From the NCBI RefSeq assembly GCF_029784135.1, contig NC_073746.1, forward strand, positions 231,496,024-231,560,023: DNA of 64,000 bases, in the 5' to 3' direction. This document shows, in pieces, positions 9,602 to 18,727 of this stretch; position 1 is the first letter of the stretch; every line of letters begins with the position of its first letter. The notes beneath the pieces are model-generated. The model had not been told where the DNA came from, ran no database searches, and worked only from the letters and a program-made list of their open reading frames with translations. The position numbers and the translations under genes are program-made. The DNA comes from Toxorhynchites rutilus septentrionalis. Taxonomy: Eukaryota > Arthropoda > Insecta > Diptera > Culicidae.

Positions 9602-11051
9602 GGGTGCTCATACACTGTTTGACCGAAGCCAAATATTTGACTCTTTTTGACAGATAAAATTTGGTCAACGTGTACTGATCAAATATATTCTACACAAAAC
9701 ACGACAAGCAAATATTCAATTATTGGATGCCTAAAATATTTTTTGACGTAGGACTACGTCTTTCATTTCTATACCGGGGTGTAAAATCAAAGTTTCGAAA
9801 ACGAAAGCGTTACGCCGGAGACCGAGATTTTGAGTGTTAATAGCTCCTAAACAGCTGAACGAAATGGTATGATAAACACTTCATTCGAAAGATAAAATGT
9901 CTACGCGTTCTATACTTGTTACTTTCTGATCCAAAAACTTGTTTCAATAGTCTTAAAACTGCTTTCAAAACAGGCTATTGATATCACCAATATATATAAG
10001 CGAGAGCCGCTCGGAAATCCACTCAGTTCTAATTGAACAGCGATTGGAGCATGTTGTCGCTGTTGTGGTGAAGCTCTTCATTTATCATGAAAGCGCGGAT
10101 GAACGGTGTCACCAAGAACCTGTTTGTGCACCTTAGGCCAGAAGGGAATCCATCAGGAGGAGAGTGATGCCACAAACGGTTCCCCGGGAAGATCGAGATC
10201 GAGATAGCAGCCGCTACACAAACACATACACGCGCGGAATTCTTTCCGTTTGGATGCCATTCAGCATCGATAAAGATCCGGAAAATAATACGCCAGTTCC
10301 TCTTGGAGTTTAAAATTAAATTCATGTGAAAGAGTTTATTTTGATGTTTTCTATCCATGTAACACTGTGACCAACTATTTTTCAATCAAGTGCTATTAAC
10401 AGATTGTTATCGAGTTAGCATTAACCAAGTATCGAGGAAAATGTGGAAATATCTAATCGTTACTGAAAATAATCTGCCAGTTTCTTTGGGAATTTTCAAA
10501 ATATATTCATGTGAAAGAGTTTATTTTAATGTTTTCTATCCATGTAACACTGTGACCAAATACATTTGGTTTTGTGATTTTTCAATCAATCGCAATTAAC
10601 AGGATAGCTTCTGAAGATTATTCTTCCCCATCAGTAGGATATTTGTAGGATATTTCCGTATCCAATATTGGATCCATAAAACCTTGTGCCTCCAACGTAA
10701 CGCTCTCGTTTTCGAAGTTCTCCAAATATTCATTCATTCAGAATGAATTCAGATTCAACTTCAAACAAATGATCTCTAAATCAACGATAGTCCTACGTCA
10801 CCCTTGCGGTTATACCATAGATATAACCCACTTCCTGTTTTTCAGACTGTTCTTCGAACCTGTCGGTACATGGTTAGGTTACCTTGAATATTTCAGTTGA
10901 TTTTTTCCATGTTCGGTGTTTGATATTGTTTACTACTGTTGAAAATTGAAGAGTGGCAAACAAAATAGTGCTTGTACAAATATCAAAACAAAACTTATCT
11001 GTCAAAAAATAACAAATATTTGACCTCCGGGCAAACAGTGTACAACCACCT
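9602..11051. mobile_element. Harbinger-like element nested in the CTCGCG element
   Basis: Inverted ends share TACACTGTTTG and CAAATATTTG (GGGTGCTCATACACTG left; complement AGGTGGTTGTACACTG right). The flanks are TTA at 9599-9601 and 11052-11054; the empty site is present once in copy 2 of the host element at 12258-12260. A TTA duplication fits PIF/Harbinger. It contains the GACGTAGG-type repeat. Confidence 0.7.
9744..10850 (+). repeat. GACGTAGG-type repeat, copy b
   Basis: Begins TGACGTAGGACTACGTC and closes with TAGTCCTACGTCA (10788-10800) followed by a CCCTTGCGGTTATACC tail. It keeps the TATATAAG block (9993-10000) and the 26-codon frame (10087-10167) of copy a. At 10755-10785 it holds the empty site into which the CTCGCG element copy 2 inserted in another copy of this repeat. 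Confidence 0.65.
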
Positions 11052-11539
11052 TTACAGGTGTTGTTATCGATTTCAGTGCAATTCAACGAGTGATAACAAT
11101 AAAAATCAGTCTTTAGAACGAAATGCTGATATTTGGATTGTTGTTTATTAGTTAGTTTCAAATTTTTATAGTGCAACGTAATATGTCCAATGTGCAAACG
11201 CGGGCAGTCAAAACGTCCAATGTAACATTTTTCGCTCCGAGGCTTCAACCTTAATCTCAAATCACGGAACAATAGTTACGATTGGTTTTACGGAGTTATT
11301 CTTGACAGCTAGTGGTGAAAACAGTGATAATGATTGATAGTTTTTAAGACAATTCGCGAAATAATGTTCGGGTCTTCAACTACGTTTTTCTCGAGTTGGC
11401 GAAAATGTTACATTGGACCTTTTCAAAAGTTACGCGAGAATTCATTACCTGGCCTGACCTGACCTGAAACGCAATCAGTTTGTTTTAACTGTGAGGGAGC
11501 GCAGAAAAGCCGATCGATCAGAAGGAGAAGAGAAAGTGA

Positions 11540-12722
11540 CCAATAGAGTATCAGCATCGAAAAACGGTTCCCCGGGAAGACATCGAAGCAGCCGCCACAC
11601 ATACACACACACATACACGCGCGCAACTCTTTTTGTTTGCTGGTTATCGAGAAGAAACCTGGAAAGAAGTGAGCGTTGGTGAAAATTAATCTGCCAGTTC
11701 CCCTTGGAATTGAAAATTACATTCAAGCGAGTTTTTTTTAATGTTTTCTATCTATATAATACTGCGACCACATACATTTGGTTTTGTGATTTGTCAATCA
11801 AGTGCAGTTAGCAGGAAAGCTTCTGAAGATTATTCTTCAGAACAAGGTTTTTTGTATCCAATATTGGATGCATAAAACCTTGAGCCTCCAACGCTCTCGT
11901 TTTCGAAGTCCCCTAAATATTCATTTATTCATTCATTCAGAATGGATTTAGATTCAACTTCAAACAAATCTCGCGTAACTTTTGAAAAGGTCCTATGTAA
12001 CAAATGTAAACAAATCGAGTTAATAGATGCACGCTATTAGTCTTCAATCATTGAATGCATTACAAAAACAATCGTTCACGTATCTATTTTCTTCATCTTT
12101 ATCGCCGATACAAAAAATATCCAATGTACAGATTCGGATTTTAAGCACCCGGCTGTTACTTCGGACGCCACTTTCCTCCGATGCCCGAAACGTCCGAAGT
12201 AACAAAGCAGTCAAAACAACACGAAGTCGTACTTCGGTCGTTTTGAGTTTTTGTTTCTTACAGTAGTTGTTATCGATTTCAGTTCAATTCAACGGGTGAT
12301 AACAATAATAATCTGTCTTTAGAACGAAATGCTGATTTTTGGATTGTTGTTTAGTAGTTAATTTCAAATTCTTATCGTGCAACGTAATATGTCCAATGTG
12401 CAAACGCGGGCAGTCAAAACGTCCAATGTAACATTTTTCGCTCCTTGGCTTCAACTTTAAACTCAAATCACGGAACAACAGCTACTATTGGTTTTGGAGA
12501 GCTATTCTTGATCGCTAGTGGCGAGAGGAGCGATAAAGATCGATAACTTTTAAGGCAATTCGAGGAATAATGTTCGGGTCTTCAACTTCGTTTTTCTCGA
12601 GTTGACGAAAATGTTACATTGGACCTTTTCAAAAGTTACGCGAGAAATGATCTCTAAATCAACTATAGTCCTACGTCACCCTTGCGGTTATACCATAGAT
12701 ATAACCCACTTCCTGTTTTTTT
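11540..12722 (+). repeat. GACGTAGG-type repeat, copy c (right part), interrupted
   Basis: Sequence at 11540-11969 and 12645-12722 matches the right half of copy b (CGGTTCCCCGGGAAGA, ACACATACACGCGCG, TAGTCCTACGTCACCC). It is interrupted at 11970-12644 by the CTCGCG element. Confidence 0.65.
11970..12644. mobile_element. CTCGCG-TIR MITE, copy 2, 675 bp, uninterrupted
   Basis: Near-perfect inverted ends of about 32 bp with one mismatch. The flanks are AAAT at 11966-11969 and 12645-12648, a 4-bp duplication. The unoccupied site is readable in copy b of the host repeat near 10765. The sequence is non-coding. Confidence 0.85.
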
Positions 12723-13620
12723 GATTTGAAATTCGTTCAAATTTGTTAGAAAAATCCGAATTTTCCTTCAAATTTCCCGGATTTAAGTATTCTTTCCACG
12801 CTGAATAGGTTAGAAAATCATCATTTTACAATGTGTGATGTATATTATGCAGAATGGCTTGGTATAAGTGTTGTAACTATAATTCTTTTCCAACTAGATA
12901 AACGATGAGTAGCATGTGTTGCGCTAAAAATACTGCAAATCATTCTCGAATGTGCCCCTACATAATCAATTATATTAGCCAACCTCATATGGTATCGATT
13001 TCATCGTCATTATTCACAGTATTCATAAACAGTATGCATTAACAAAGTTAATGTTTTCGAAGATTATCTATGACTTTGGTCAAATCGCGTGCTGAAACCA
13101 TCGTAAATTTACAAAACTTTAACTTTCTTACCATATACTGACGATTTAATGGTTGAAACGAATCTATATAGAAATAAAATGTATAATCACGACCGAATCT
13201 TGCTTTACAGTGCGTAGAAAAAACAAAAATCATCGCTTTTGTGGTTCTGTGCTCTAATGTAGGTGTCGCATGAGCTGATTCAGCCTTGCGTAAATTCGTC
13301 AATAGGCTAGGAAAATGAACGAACTCGAGAAGAAAAATGTAAGGTGGGATAATTTTTAACAATAAACAAAATCTGTGACGTGTTATCCATTGATGGGTCT
13401 ATACATTCCGACGCAGAAAAATCCTGTTTCGATGACGATGACAAACCAGGGACAAATAAAACACCTCCAGAATTGTTAACCCTACTATTTCGACTCCTGG
13501 CTTTTAGCAGGTCATTGAATAAAATAAGGTAATTTCGGTCATCAATATCACATTAGCTGCCTTTTCTGACATTCATATATTGCAAATGTTTCTTCATATG
13601 GAGTACCGTTGGTCGTTTTT
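12723..13620. other. Unassigned AT-rich sequence
   Basis: No convincing gene, TIR or long repeat. The 104-codon minus frame at 13048-13362 shows no motif I recognise. Confidence 0.35.
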
Positions 13621-13632
13621 GTTTTGAACGAA

Positions 13633-14569
13633 TTATAGAAAATAAATAATTAATGCAATCCTGAGCACATCATGACGTATAAAAACAGCATAATTGTTTA
13701 CATCAAACAAATATATTTGAAGTCTTATAACCGCTTTTGTTGCAATAACTGCTGCAATTTGCGCACTTTGTTCTGCTTTAATATTACCAATAAGCCTAGC
13801 AATTATCTTATTATGATCAATGGATGACTTATAATTAAACGACTCAGAAGGCCGCAATGCTTGGGCACCTGTACGAGAATTCATAATCTGAGATTATTTA
13901 TCTCATACCAAATGTGCACTGGATCGGGTGTGAACTCCAACATTCTATTCGAATCACATGGATGTTCAATTGATAGATCATTCTGACTTTTCCCAGCTTT
14001 CACTCTGAACTCATTCCACGTCGTTTTATTCGTACTACCCCAATCGGATGTGACAAAGTGGACTCGTAGATTATATTTTTCGGCATTCTCAATAATGTCT
14101 AAGACTATTGGTTTGAGCTGATCTTCCGGAATTGCATTGCATGTAAATTCAAACGCCACGGTTTGCTTCCAACGAGATGCTATGTCACCTAACATAAAAA
14201 CTAATCTCTTGCTTGCTGAACTAGCAAGAATTGGGTTGAAGCGCAGCGTCAGAGGAAACGAAACCTTCGTCCGGAAAACATCCAATTGATTGAATCACCG
14301 ATCACAATCATCCGAAAAACGTCCATTAAGATTTTCTTGACCAAATACAACAGCAAAGCGGTGGAATTAGGACTCGGCGGGGCACGTTCTTGTGTCTTGA
14401 AGTTATCGATTCCTTGAAGATTTCTCATTATTGATTCTCTCGTAACAGACGAGCACGGAACATTGTTTGGCTGTCAAATATGTATCAATGTTAATTAAAG
14501 AACAGAAATTGAATTAATTTTCAAGAACGTCACTCACCTGTCCTGAATCTGGGTTAGTTCGACCTTTTT
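13633..14569 (-). pseudogene. P-element-like (THAP9-type) transposase remnant
   Basis: The minus-strand frame 13881-14285 carries RWKQTVAFEFTCNAIP, then VTSDWGSTNKTTWNEF and TPDPVHIWYEINNLRL. These resemble the P-element/THAP9 transposase core: a WKQP-YFF-like segment, a D-G-N segment with a catalytic-type Asp, and a DPPHLLK-RN-like segment. Upstream, an exon-like stretch (14286-14473) is separated by a short intron (about 14474-14537; GTGAGT donor, TTTGACAG acceptor on the minus strand) from a small exon that itself follows a TTTCTCCACAG acceptor. A frameshift near 14285 and another near 13881 break the frame; the 83-codon frame 13633-13884 may be its continuation. The THAP DNA-binding domain is not seen. 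The family call is moderate. Confidence 0.45.
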
Positions 14570-15394
14570 CTGTGGAGAAATCGCGAAATCAATATCGGAA
14601 AGTATTTACGCTCAACTCAATTATCTTTGCGGAGCCCAACTTGCAGATAAATTATTAAATGAAGATCAAACTTAGTTTGTAAACAATTTTTACATGATCT
14701 AGCAATATTTTATTTAATTTGAAGATGAATTCACAACAATAACACATGCCAAAGTCATATTAAATGGGTTTCGCAAAAATCTGCAGTACAAACTATCCGC
14801 GCTATAAATTAATAAAAAGTATAGTATAAATATTATAATGATATGGGTATAATTTTATTATTTTTCTACACATCCTGTAGTTACACTTAGGTGCCTATTC
14901 TATCGAATTCCTTTTCAAAATCCTATTCAATTTGAACGAGGAAAGTGTCACCCATATCTGGGTGACGAGGCGACGAAAGTGTTAATAATGTTATGTTTAC
15001 ATTTTCTTCGCGGTTGCCAGTAATGACAATCGTTAAAGTTACCGATACCGCGTAGTAGAATGTACCAATCGTTGGTAGGGATGTGTTGAGATGAAAAATA
15101 GAAGGTGGGAAGATTCACGGGTTTTGGTTGTGTTGAACTTTGATTGTGTTAGTAGCCAGGAAGATAGGAGGTTCACATACCAGGCATACCATTCAGTTAC
15201 TCAAATGGTACAAAATTGAATGTGTCAACGAATAACGTTAAAAGAGGATATACAGAAGCTAATTACAGATTTCCAAATCATATTTTTCTTACTATAAATA
15301 ATCTTACTATAAATAAAATCGCTAAAAAATAAAGCGCGGTCGTCGTGAACAGTCGTAAACGGTCGTAAATGTTCGTATTCTTGACGTAAACACA
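14570..15394. other. Unassigned AT-rich sequence
   Basis: No gene or named repeat seen, except that the far right grades into TG-rich simple sequence. Any earlier exons of the P-like transposase would have to lie here, but none is evident. Confidence 0.35.
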
Positions 15395-15490
15395 AACATG
15401 GTGAGAGAGTGAGCAGTGAGCAGCTGCGATGCGTTTTTTGTGTGAGAGAGTGTGTGCGTCTGCGTGTGTTCGTTTGCGTGTACATTTGCG
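15395..15490 (+). repeat. TG-rich simple repeat, left piece
   Basis: GTGTGTGCGTCTGCGTGTG-type sequence preceded by GAGAGAGTGAGCAGTGAGCAGCTGCGATGCG; the same block recurs at 23785-23910. It is the 3' flank of element A. Confidence 0.75.
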
Positions 15491-15521
<31 letters not shown>

Positions 15522-15779
15522 TGAGGAACGCTCTACCAGCCTTACCTGGGAAGGGTTAACCCAGACGTCGAGTGGGGATCGCACCCACAAAAACCAAGCC
15601 CTCTACTCGTTGCCTTATTCCCCCTGGGACCACATCTAGGCGACTACTTCAGGGGGCGGCTGTGCTCATGCACTTCTCGAGTTTTCAACGCTAACTAGCG
15701 TTGTCCTTCCCTTTTTCTCAATATTTTTTTCTTTCCATTCGTTATTAATTCCACTGCGCTGATGTCCTCTTCGCAGGCA

Positions 15780-16530
15780 TTTTGAATTTACCCGTCGAGA
15801 CGTGAACCGATTAGGAATTGCCCTCCAACTTGACGCGCAACCCGTCACAGCCACCCTGCGGGGTTTCTCACCTGTCGAGACGTGAACCGATTAGGAAGCG
15901 CCCTCCAACTTGACGCGCGCCCCGTCACAGTCACCCTCGCAGGATTTCTCTTCCCAACGGAGCGCCGATTAGGCAGTGCCCTCCAACCTGACGTGCACTC
16001 CGTCACAGCTACTCTCGTGGGGTATTCACCATTTTGATCGTGGCTTCATACTTGATGCTCGTTCCTTCGAAATGTTCGCGGTGTTCCTCCATCCAGGCCA
16101 CGATCAGGCGTTGTCAGGCAGGCCTTTTGCTGTTCTCCGCGGCAGTATCCGTTTACCTGTCGAGACGTGCACCGATTAGGAAGCGCCCTCCAACTTGACG
16201 CGCGCCCCGTCACAGTCACCCTCGCAGGATTTCTCTTCCCATCGGAGCGCCGATCAGGTAGTGCCCTCCAACATGACGCGCACTCCATCACAGCAGCTCT
16301 CGTGGGGTATACACCAGTTTGAAGACGCCCTCCTTGACACTCACTCCGTCGTAGTTATTAAATCGGCATCCGTTTACCTGTCAAGACGTGCACCGATTAG
16401 GAAGCGCCCTCCAACTTGACGCGCGCCCCGTCACAGTCACCCTCGCAGGATTTCTCTTCCCAGCGGAGAGCCGATTAGGTGGTGCCCTCCAACACAACGC
16501 GCACCCCGTCACAGCTACTCTCGTGAGGTA
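15780..16530 (-). repeat. Tandem subrepeats in the 3' UTR of element A
   Basis: A roughly 60-80-bp unit with core CGATTAGG, CCCTCCAAC, GACGCGC and CCGTCACAG repeats several times, with a larger-order unit including ACCATTTTGATC and CCAGGCCACGATCAGGCG. The same array occurs in C and J and is shorter in B. Confidence 0.85.
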
Positions 16531-16566
16531 CCATCTCTTGCAACAGCCGTCGCCGTTGTTCACCTT

Positions 16567-18130
16567 TCACCGTCGGACGTTGTCAGCACTTTGGTCAGCC
16601 CTCCACCTTCGCTGCAGCTCCGACATGATTTGTGTGATTGCACTGCTCACGGCATTCCAGATCATCTCGTCGCGACACATCTCCTCCACAATATTCCCGA
16701 CATGAAGTGCAGGCAGCCCCTCGCGCCTTTCGGTGAACCTGGGACAGACAAAAACGACGTGCTCCGGTGTTTCCTCCATATCTCCACACTCCGGACAGAG
16801 GGGTGAAACTGCGTGCCCGAACCGGTGTAGATATTGCCTGAAACAGCCATGCCCAGACAGAAACTGCGTCAAGTAAAAGTTAACTTCACCGTGTTTCCTG
16901 TTCAACCAGGTCGAAAGTACCGGTATCAGCCTGTACGTCCATCTACCATTTTCTGCCGTATCCCATTCATACTGCCATTTGTCCAACGACTCCGCTCTCA
17001 TCAATTTCCGGATACCTCTGCTTTCCCGTCGCTTGTAGCACTCGCTATCTTCCGCCAGAGTGATGCAGATGGGAATCATTCCGGCGATTACACACACAGC
17101 TTCTGTCGAAATGGTCCTATAAGCACTTACGACTCGCATGGCCATGAGTCGGAATGTGCTGTCCAGCTTCCTCCGATTTCGGTGGGTTTCCAGAGCCGCC
17201 AACCAGGCAGGGCCACCATACCTCAGTATCGACGAAGATACACTTGCCAAGAGACGCCTCTTGCTGCTGCTTGGGCCAAAGCTATTTGGCATGATCCTCG
17301 CCACCACGTTGATGGCCTTTGACGCCTTCCCACATGCATAGTCGACGTGCTGGTTGAAGTTCAGCCGGTCGTCGATCATGACTCCGAGGTACTTCACCGC
17401 CCGCTTCGAAACGATGGTATGTCCTCCGACCGATACCTCTGCCCGCAGCACTGCCTTACGATTGCTCACTAACAGCACCTCGGTTTTGTGATGTGCCATC
17501 TGGAGCTTTACGCTGTCCATCCAACTACCGATCATGTCTACAGCCTCAGTCGCCAACATTTCCACCTCCTGAAGCGTCTCGCCGATTACCGTTGTTACGA
17601 TGTCGTCCGCGAAGCCCACGATCTCCACACCTCTGGGTAGCTTCAGCCTTAGAACACCGTCGTACATCGTGTTCCAAAGCGTAGGACCTAGGATGGAACC
17701 TTGTGGAACTCCCGCCGAGATATTGTTCACTATCTGTCCCCTGTCTGTGTTGTATACCAGGATCCGATTCTGGAAATAACTCCTCAGTATCCTGTACAGG
17801 TAGCTAGGGACCTTCAATCTGTGTAGCGCCTCGGCGATGGCCTCCCAGCTGGCACTATTGAAGGCGTTCTTCACGTCAATCAAAATCACCGCGCAGTAAC
17901 GGTTGCCTCTTCGTTTTTGTTTAAGCGAGACCTGAGCTTTCTCGATAACTGTCCGAATAGCGTCCACTGTCGACTTTCCTTTCCGGAACCCGAACTGCAT
18001 TTTCGACAATCCGTGGTCATCCTCCGTGCATTTCACCAGTCTGTTGAGAATAACCCTTTCCAAGAGCTTTCCCAAAGTATCCAACAAACAAATAGGCCTA
18101 TACGACGCTGGATCTCCAGGTGGCTTTCCT
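16567..18130 (-). pseudogene. R1-clade ORF2, 5'-truncated (RT C-terminal half)
   Basis: Open from the truncation point at 18130 (frame GKPPGDPASYRP) to the stop at 16567. It retains the RT fingers/palm from this motif on, the IDVKNAFNS motif A, the GVPQGS motif, the GFADDIV motif with catalytic DD, and a C-terminal zinc motif CPECG...EH...C. The endonuclease and early RT are missing. The in-frame ATG at 18087 is internal and not native. The frame is otherwise undamaged, suggesting a young copy. Confidence 0.92.
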
Positions 18131-18149
18131 GCGTGTACTGCGTGTGCGT

Positions 18150-18150
<1 letters not shown>
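18131..18150 (+). repeat. TG-rich target remnant between A and B
   Basis: The 20 bp between elements A and B contain ACTGCGTGTGCGTG (18137-18150), the left copy of the 14-bp duplication of element B. Confidence 0.85.
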
Positions 18151-18185
<35 letters not shown>

Positions 18186-18727
18186 GGTGAGGAACGCTCT
18201 ACCAGCCTTACCTGGGAAGGGTTAACCCAGACGTCGAGTGGGGATCGCACCCACAAAAACCAAGCCCTCTACTCGTTGCCTTATTCCCCCTGGGACCACA
18301 TCTAGGCGACTACTTCAGGGGGCGGCTGTGCTCATGCACTTCTCGAGTTTTCAACGCTAACAAGCGTTGTCCTTCCCTTTTTCTCAATATTTTTTTCTTT
18401 CCATTCGTTTTTAATTCCACTGCGCTGATGTCCTCTTCGCAGGCATTTTGAATTTACCCGTCGAGACGTGAACCGATTAGGAATTGCCCTCCTACTTGAC
18501 GCGCAACCCGTCACAGCCACCCTCGCGGGGTTTCTCACCTGTCGAGACGTGAACCGATTAGGAAGCGCCCTCCAACTTGACGCGCGCCCCGTCACAGTCA
18601 CCCTCGCAGGATTTCTCTTCCCAGCGGAGAGCCGATTAGGTGGTGCCCTCCAACACAACGCGCACCCCGTCACAGCTACTCTCGTGAGGTACCATCTCTT
18701 GCAACAGCCGTCGCCGTTGTTCACCTT

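Larger units (their letters stand above)
9310..11438. mobile_element. CTCGCG-TIR element, copy 1 (outer shell of a nest)
   Basis: Inverted ends begin CTCGCGTAACTTTTGAAAAG at 9310 and end with the complement at 11438. The flanks are AATT at 9306-9309 and 11439-11442, a 4-bp duplication. It matches copy 2 (11970-12644) on both sides of the nested insertion at 9602-11051. No transposase frame; a non-autonomous DNA transposon of unknown superfamily. Confidence 0.8.
15491..18130 (-). mobile_element. R1-clade non-LTR retrotransposon A, 5'-truncated
   Basis: Reading minus: the element starts abruptly at 18130 inside the RT domain, ends ORF2 at 16567, has a long repetitive 3' UTR, and ends in a 24-base A tail (15491-15514). 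It is almost identical to elements B and C. 5' truncation is normal for target-primed reverse transcription. Element B inserted into the 20-bp TG-rich gap next to its truncated end. Confidence 0.95.

Noticed and set aside
15481..18138. Target duplication for element A
   Set aside because: Short TG-rich matches (GCGTGTAC) occur on both sides but not flush with both ends; in this repeat they are not evidence.
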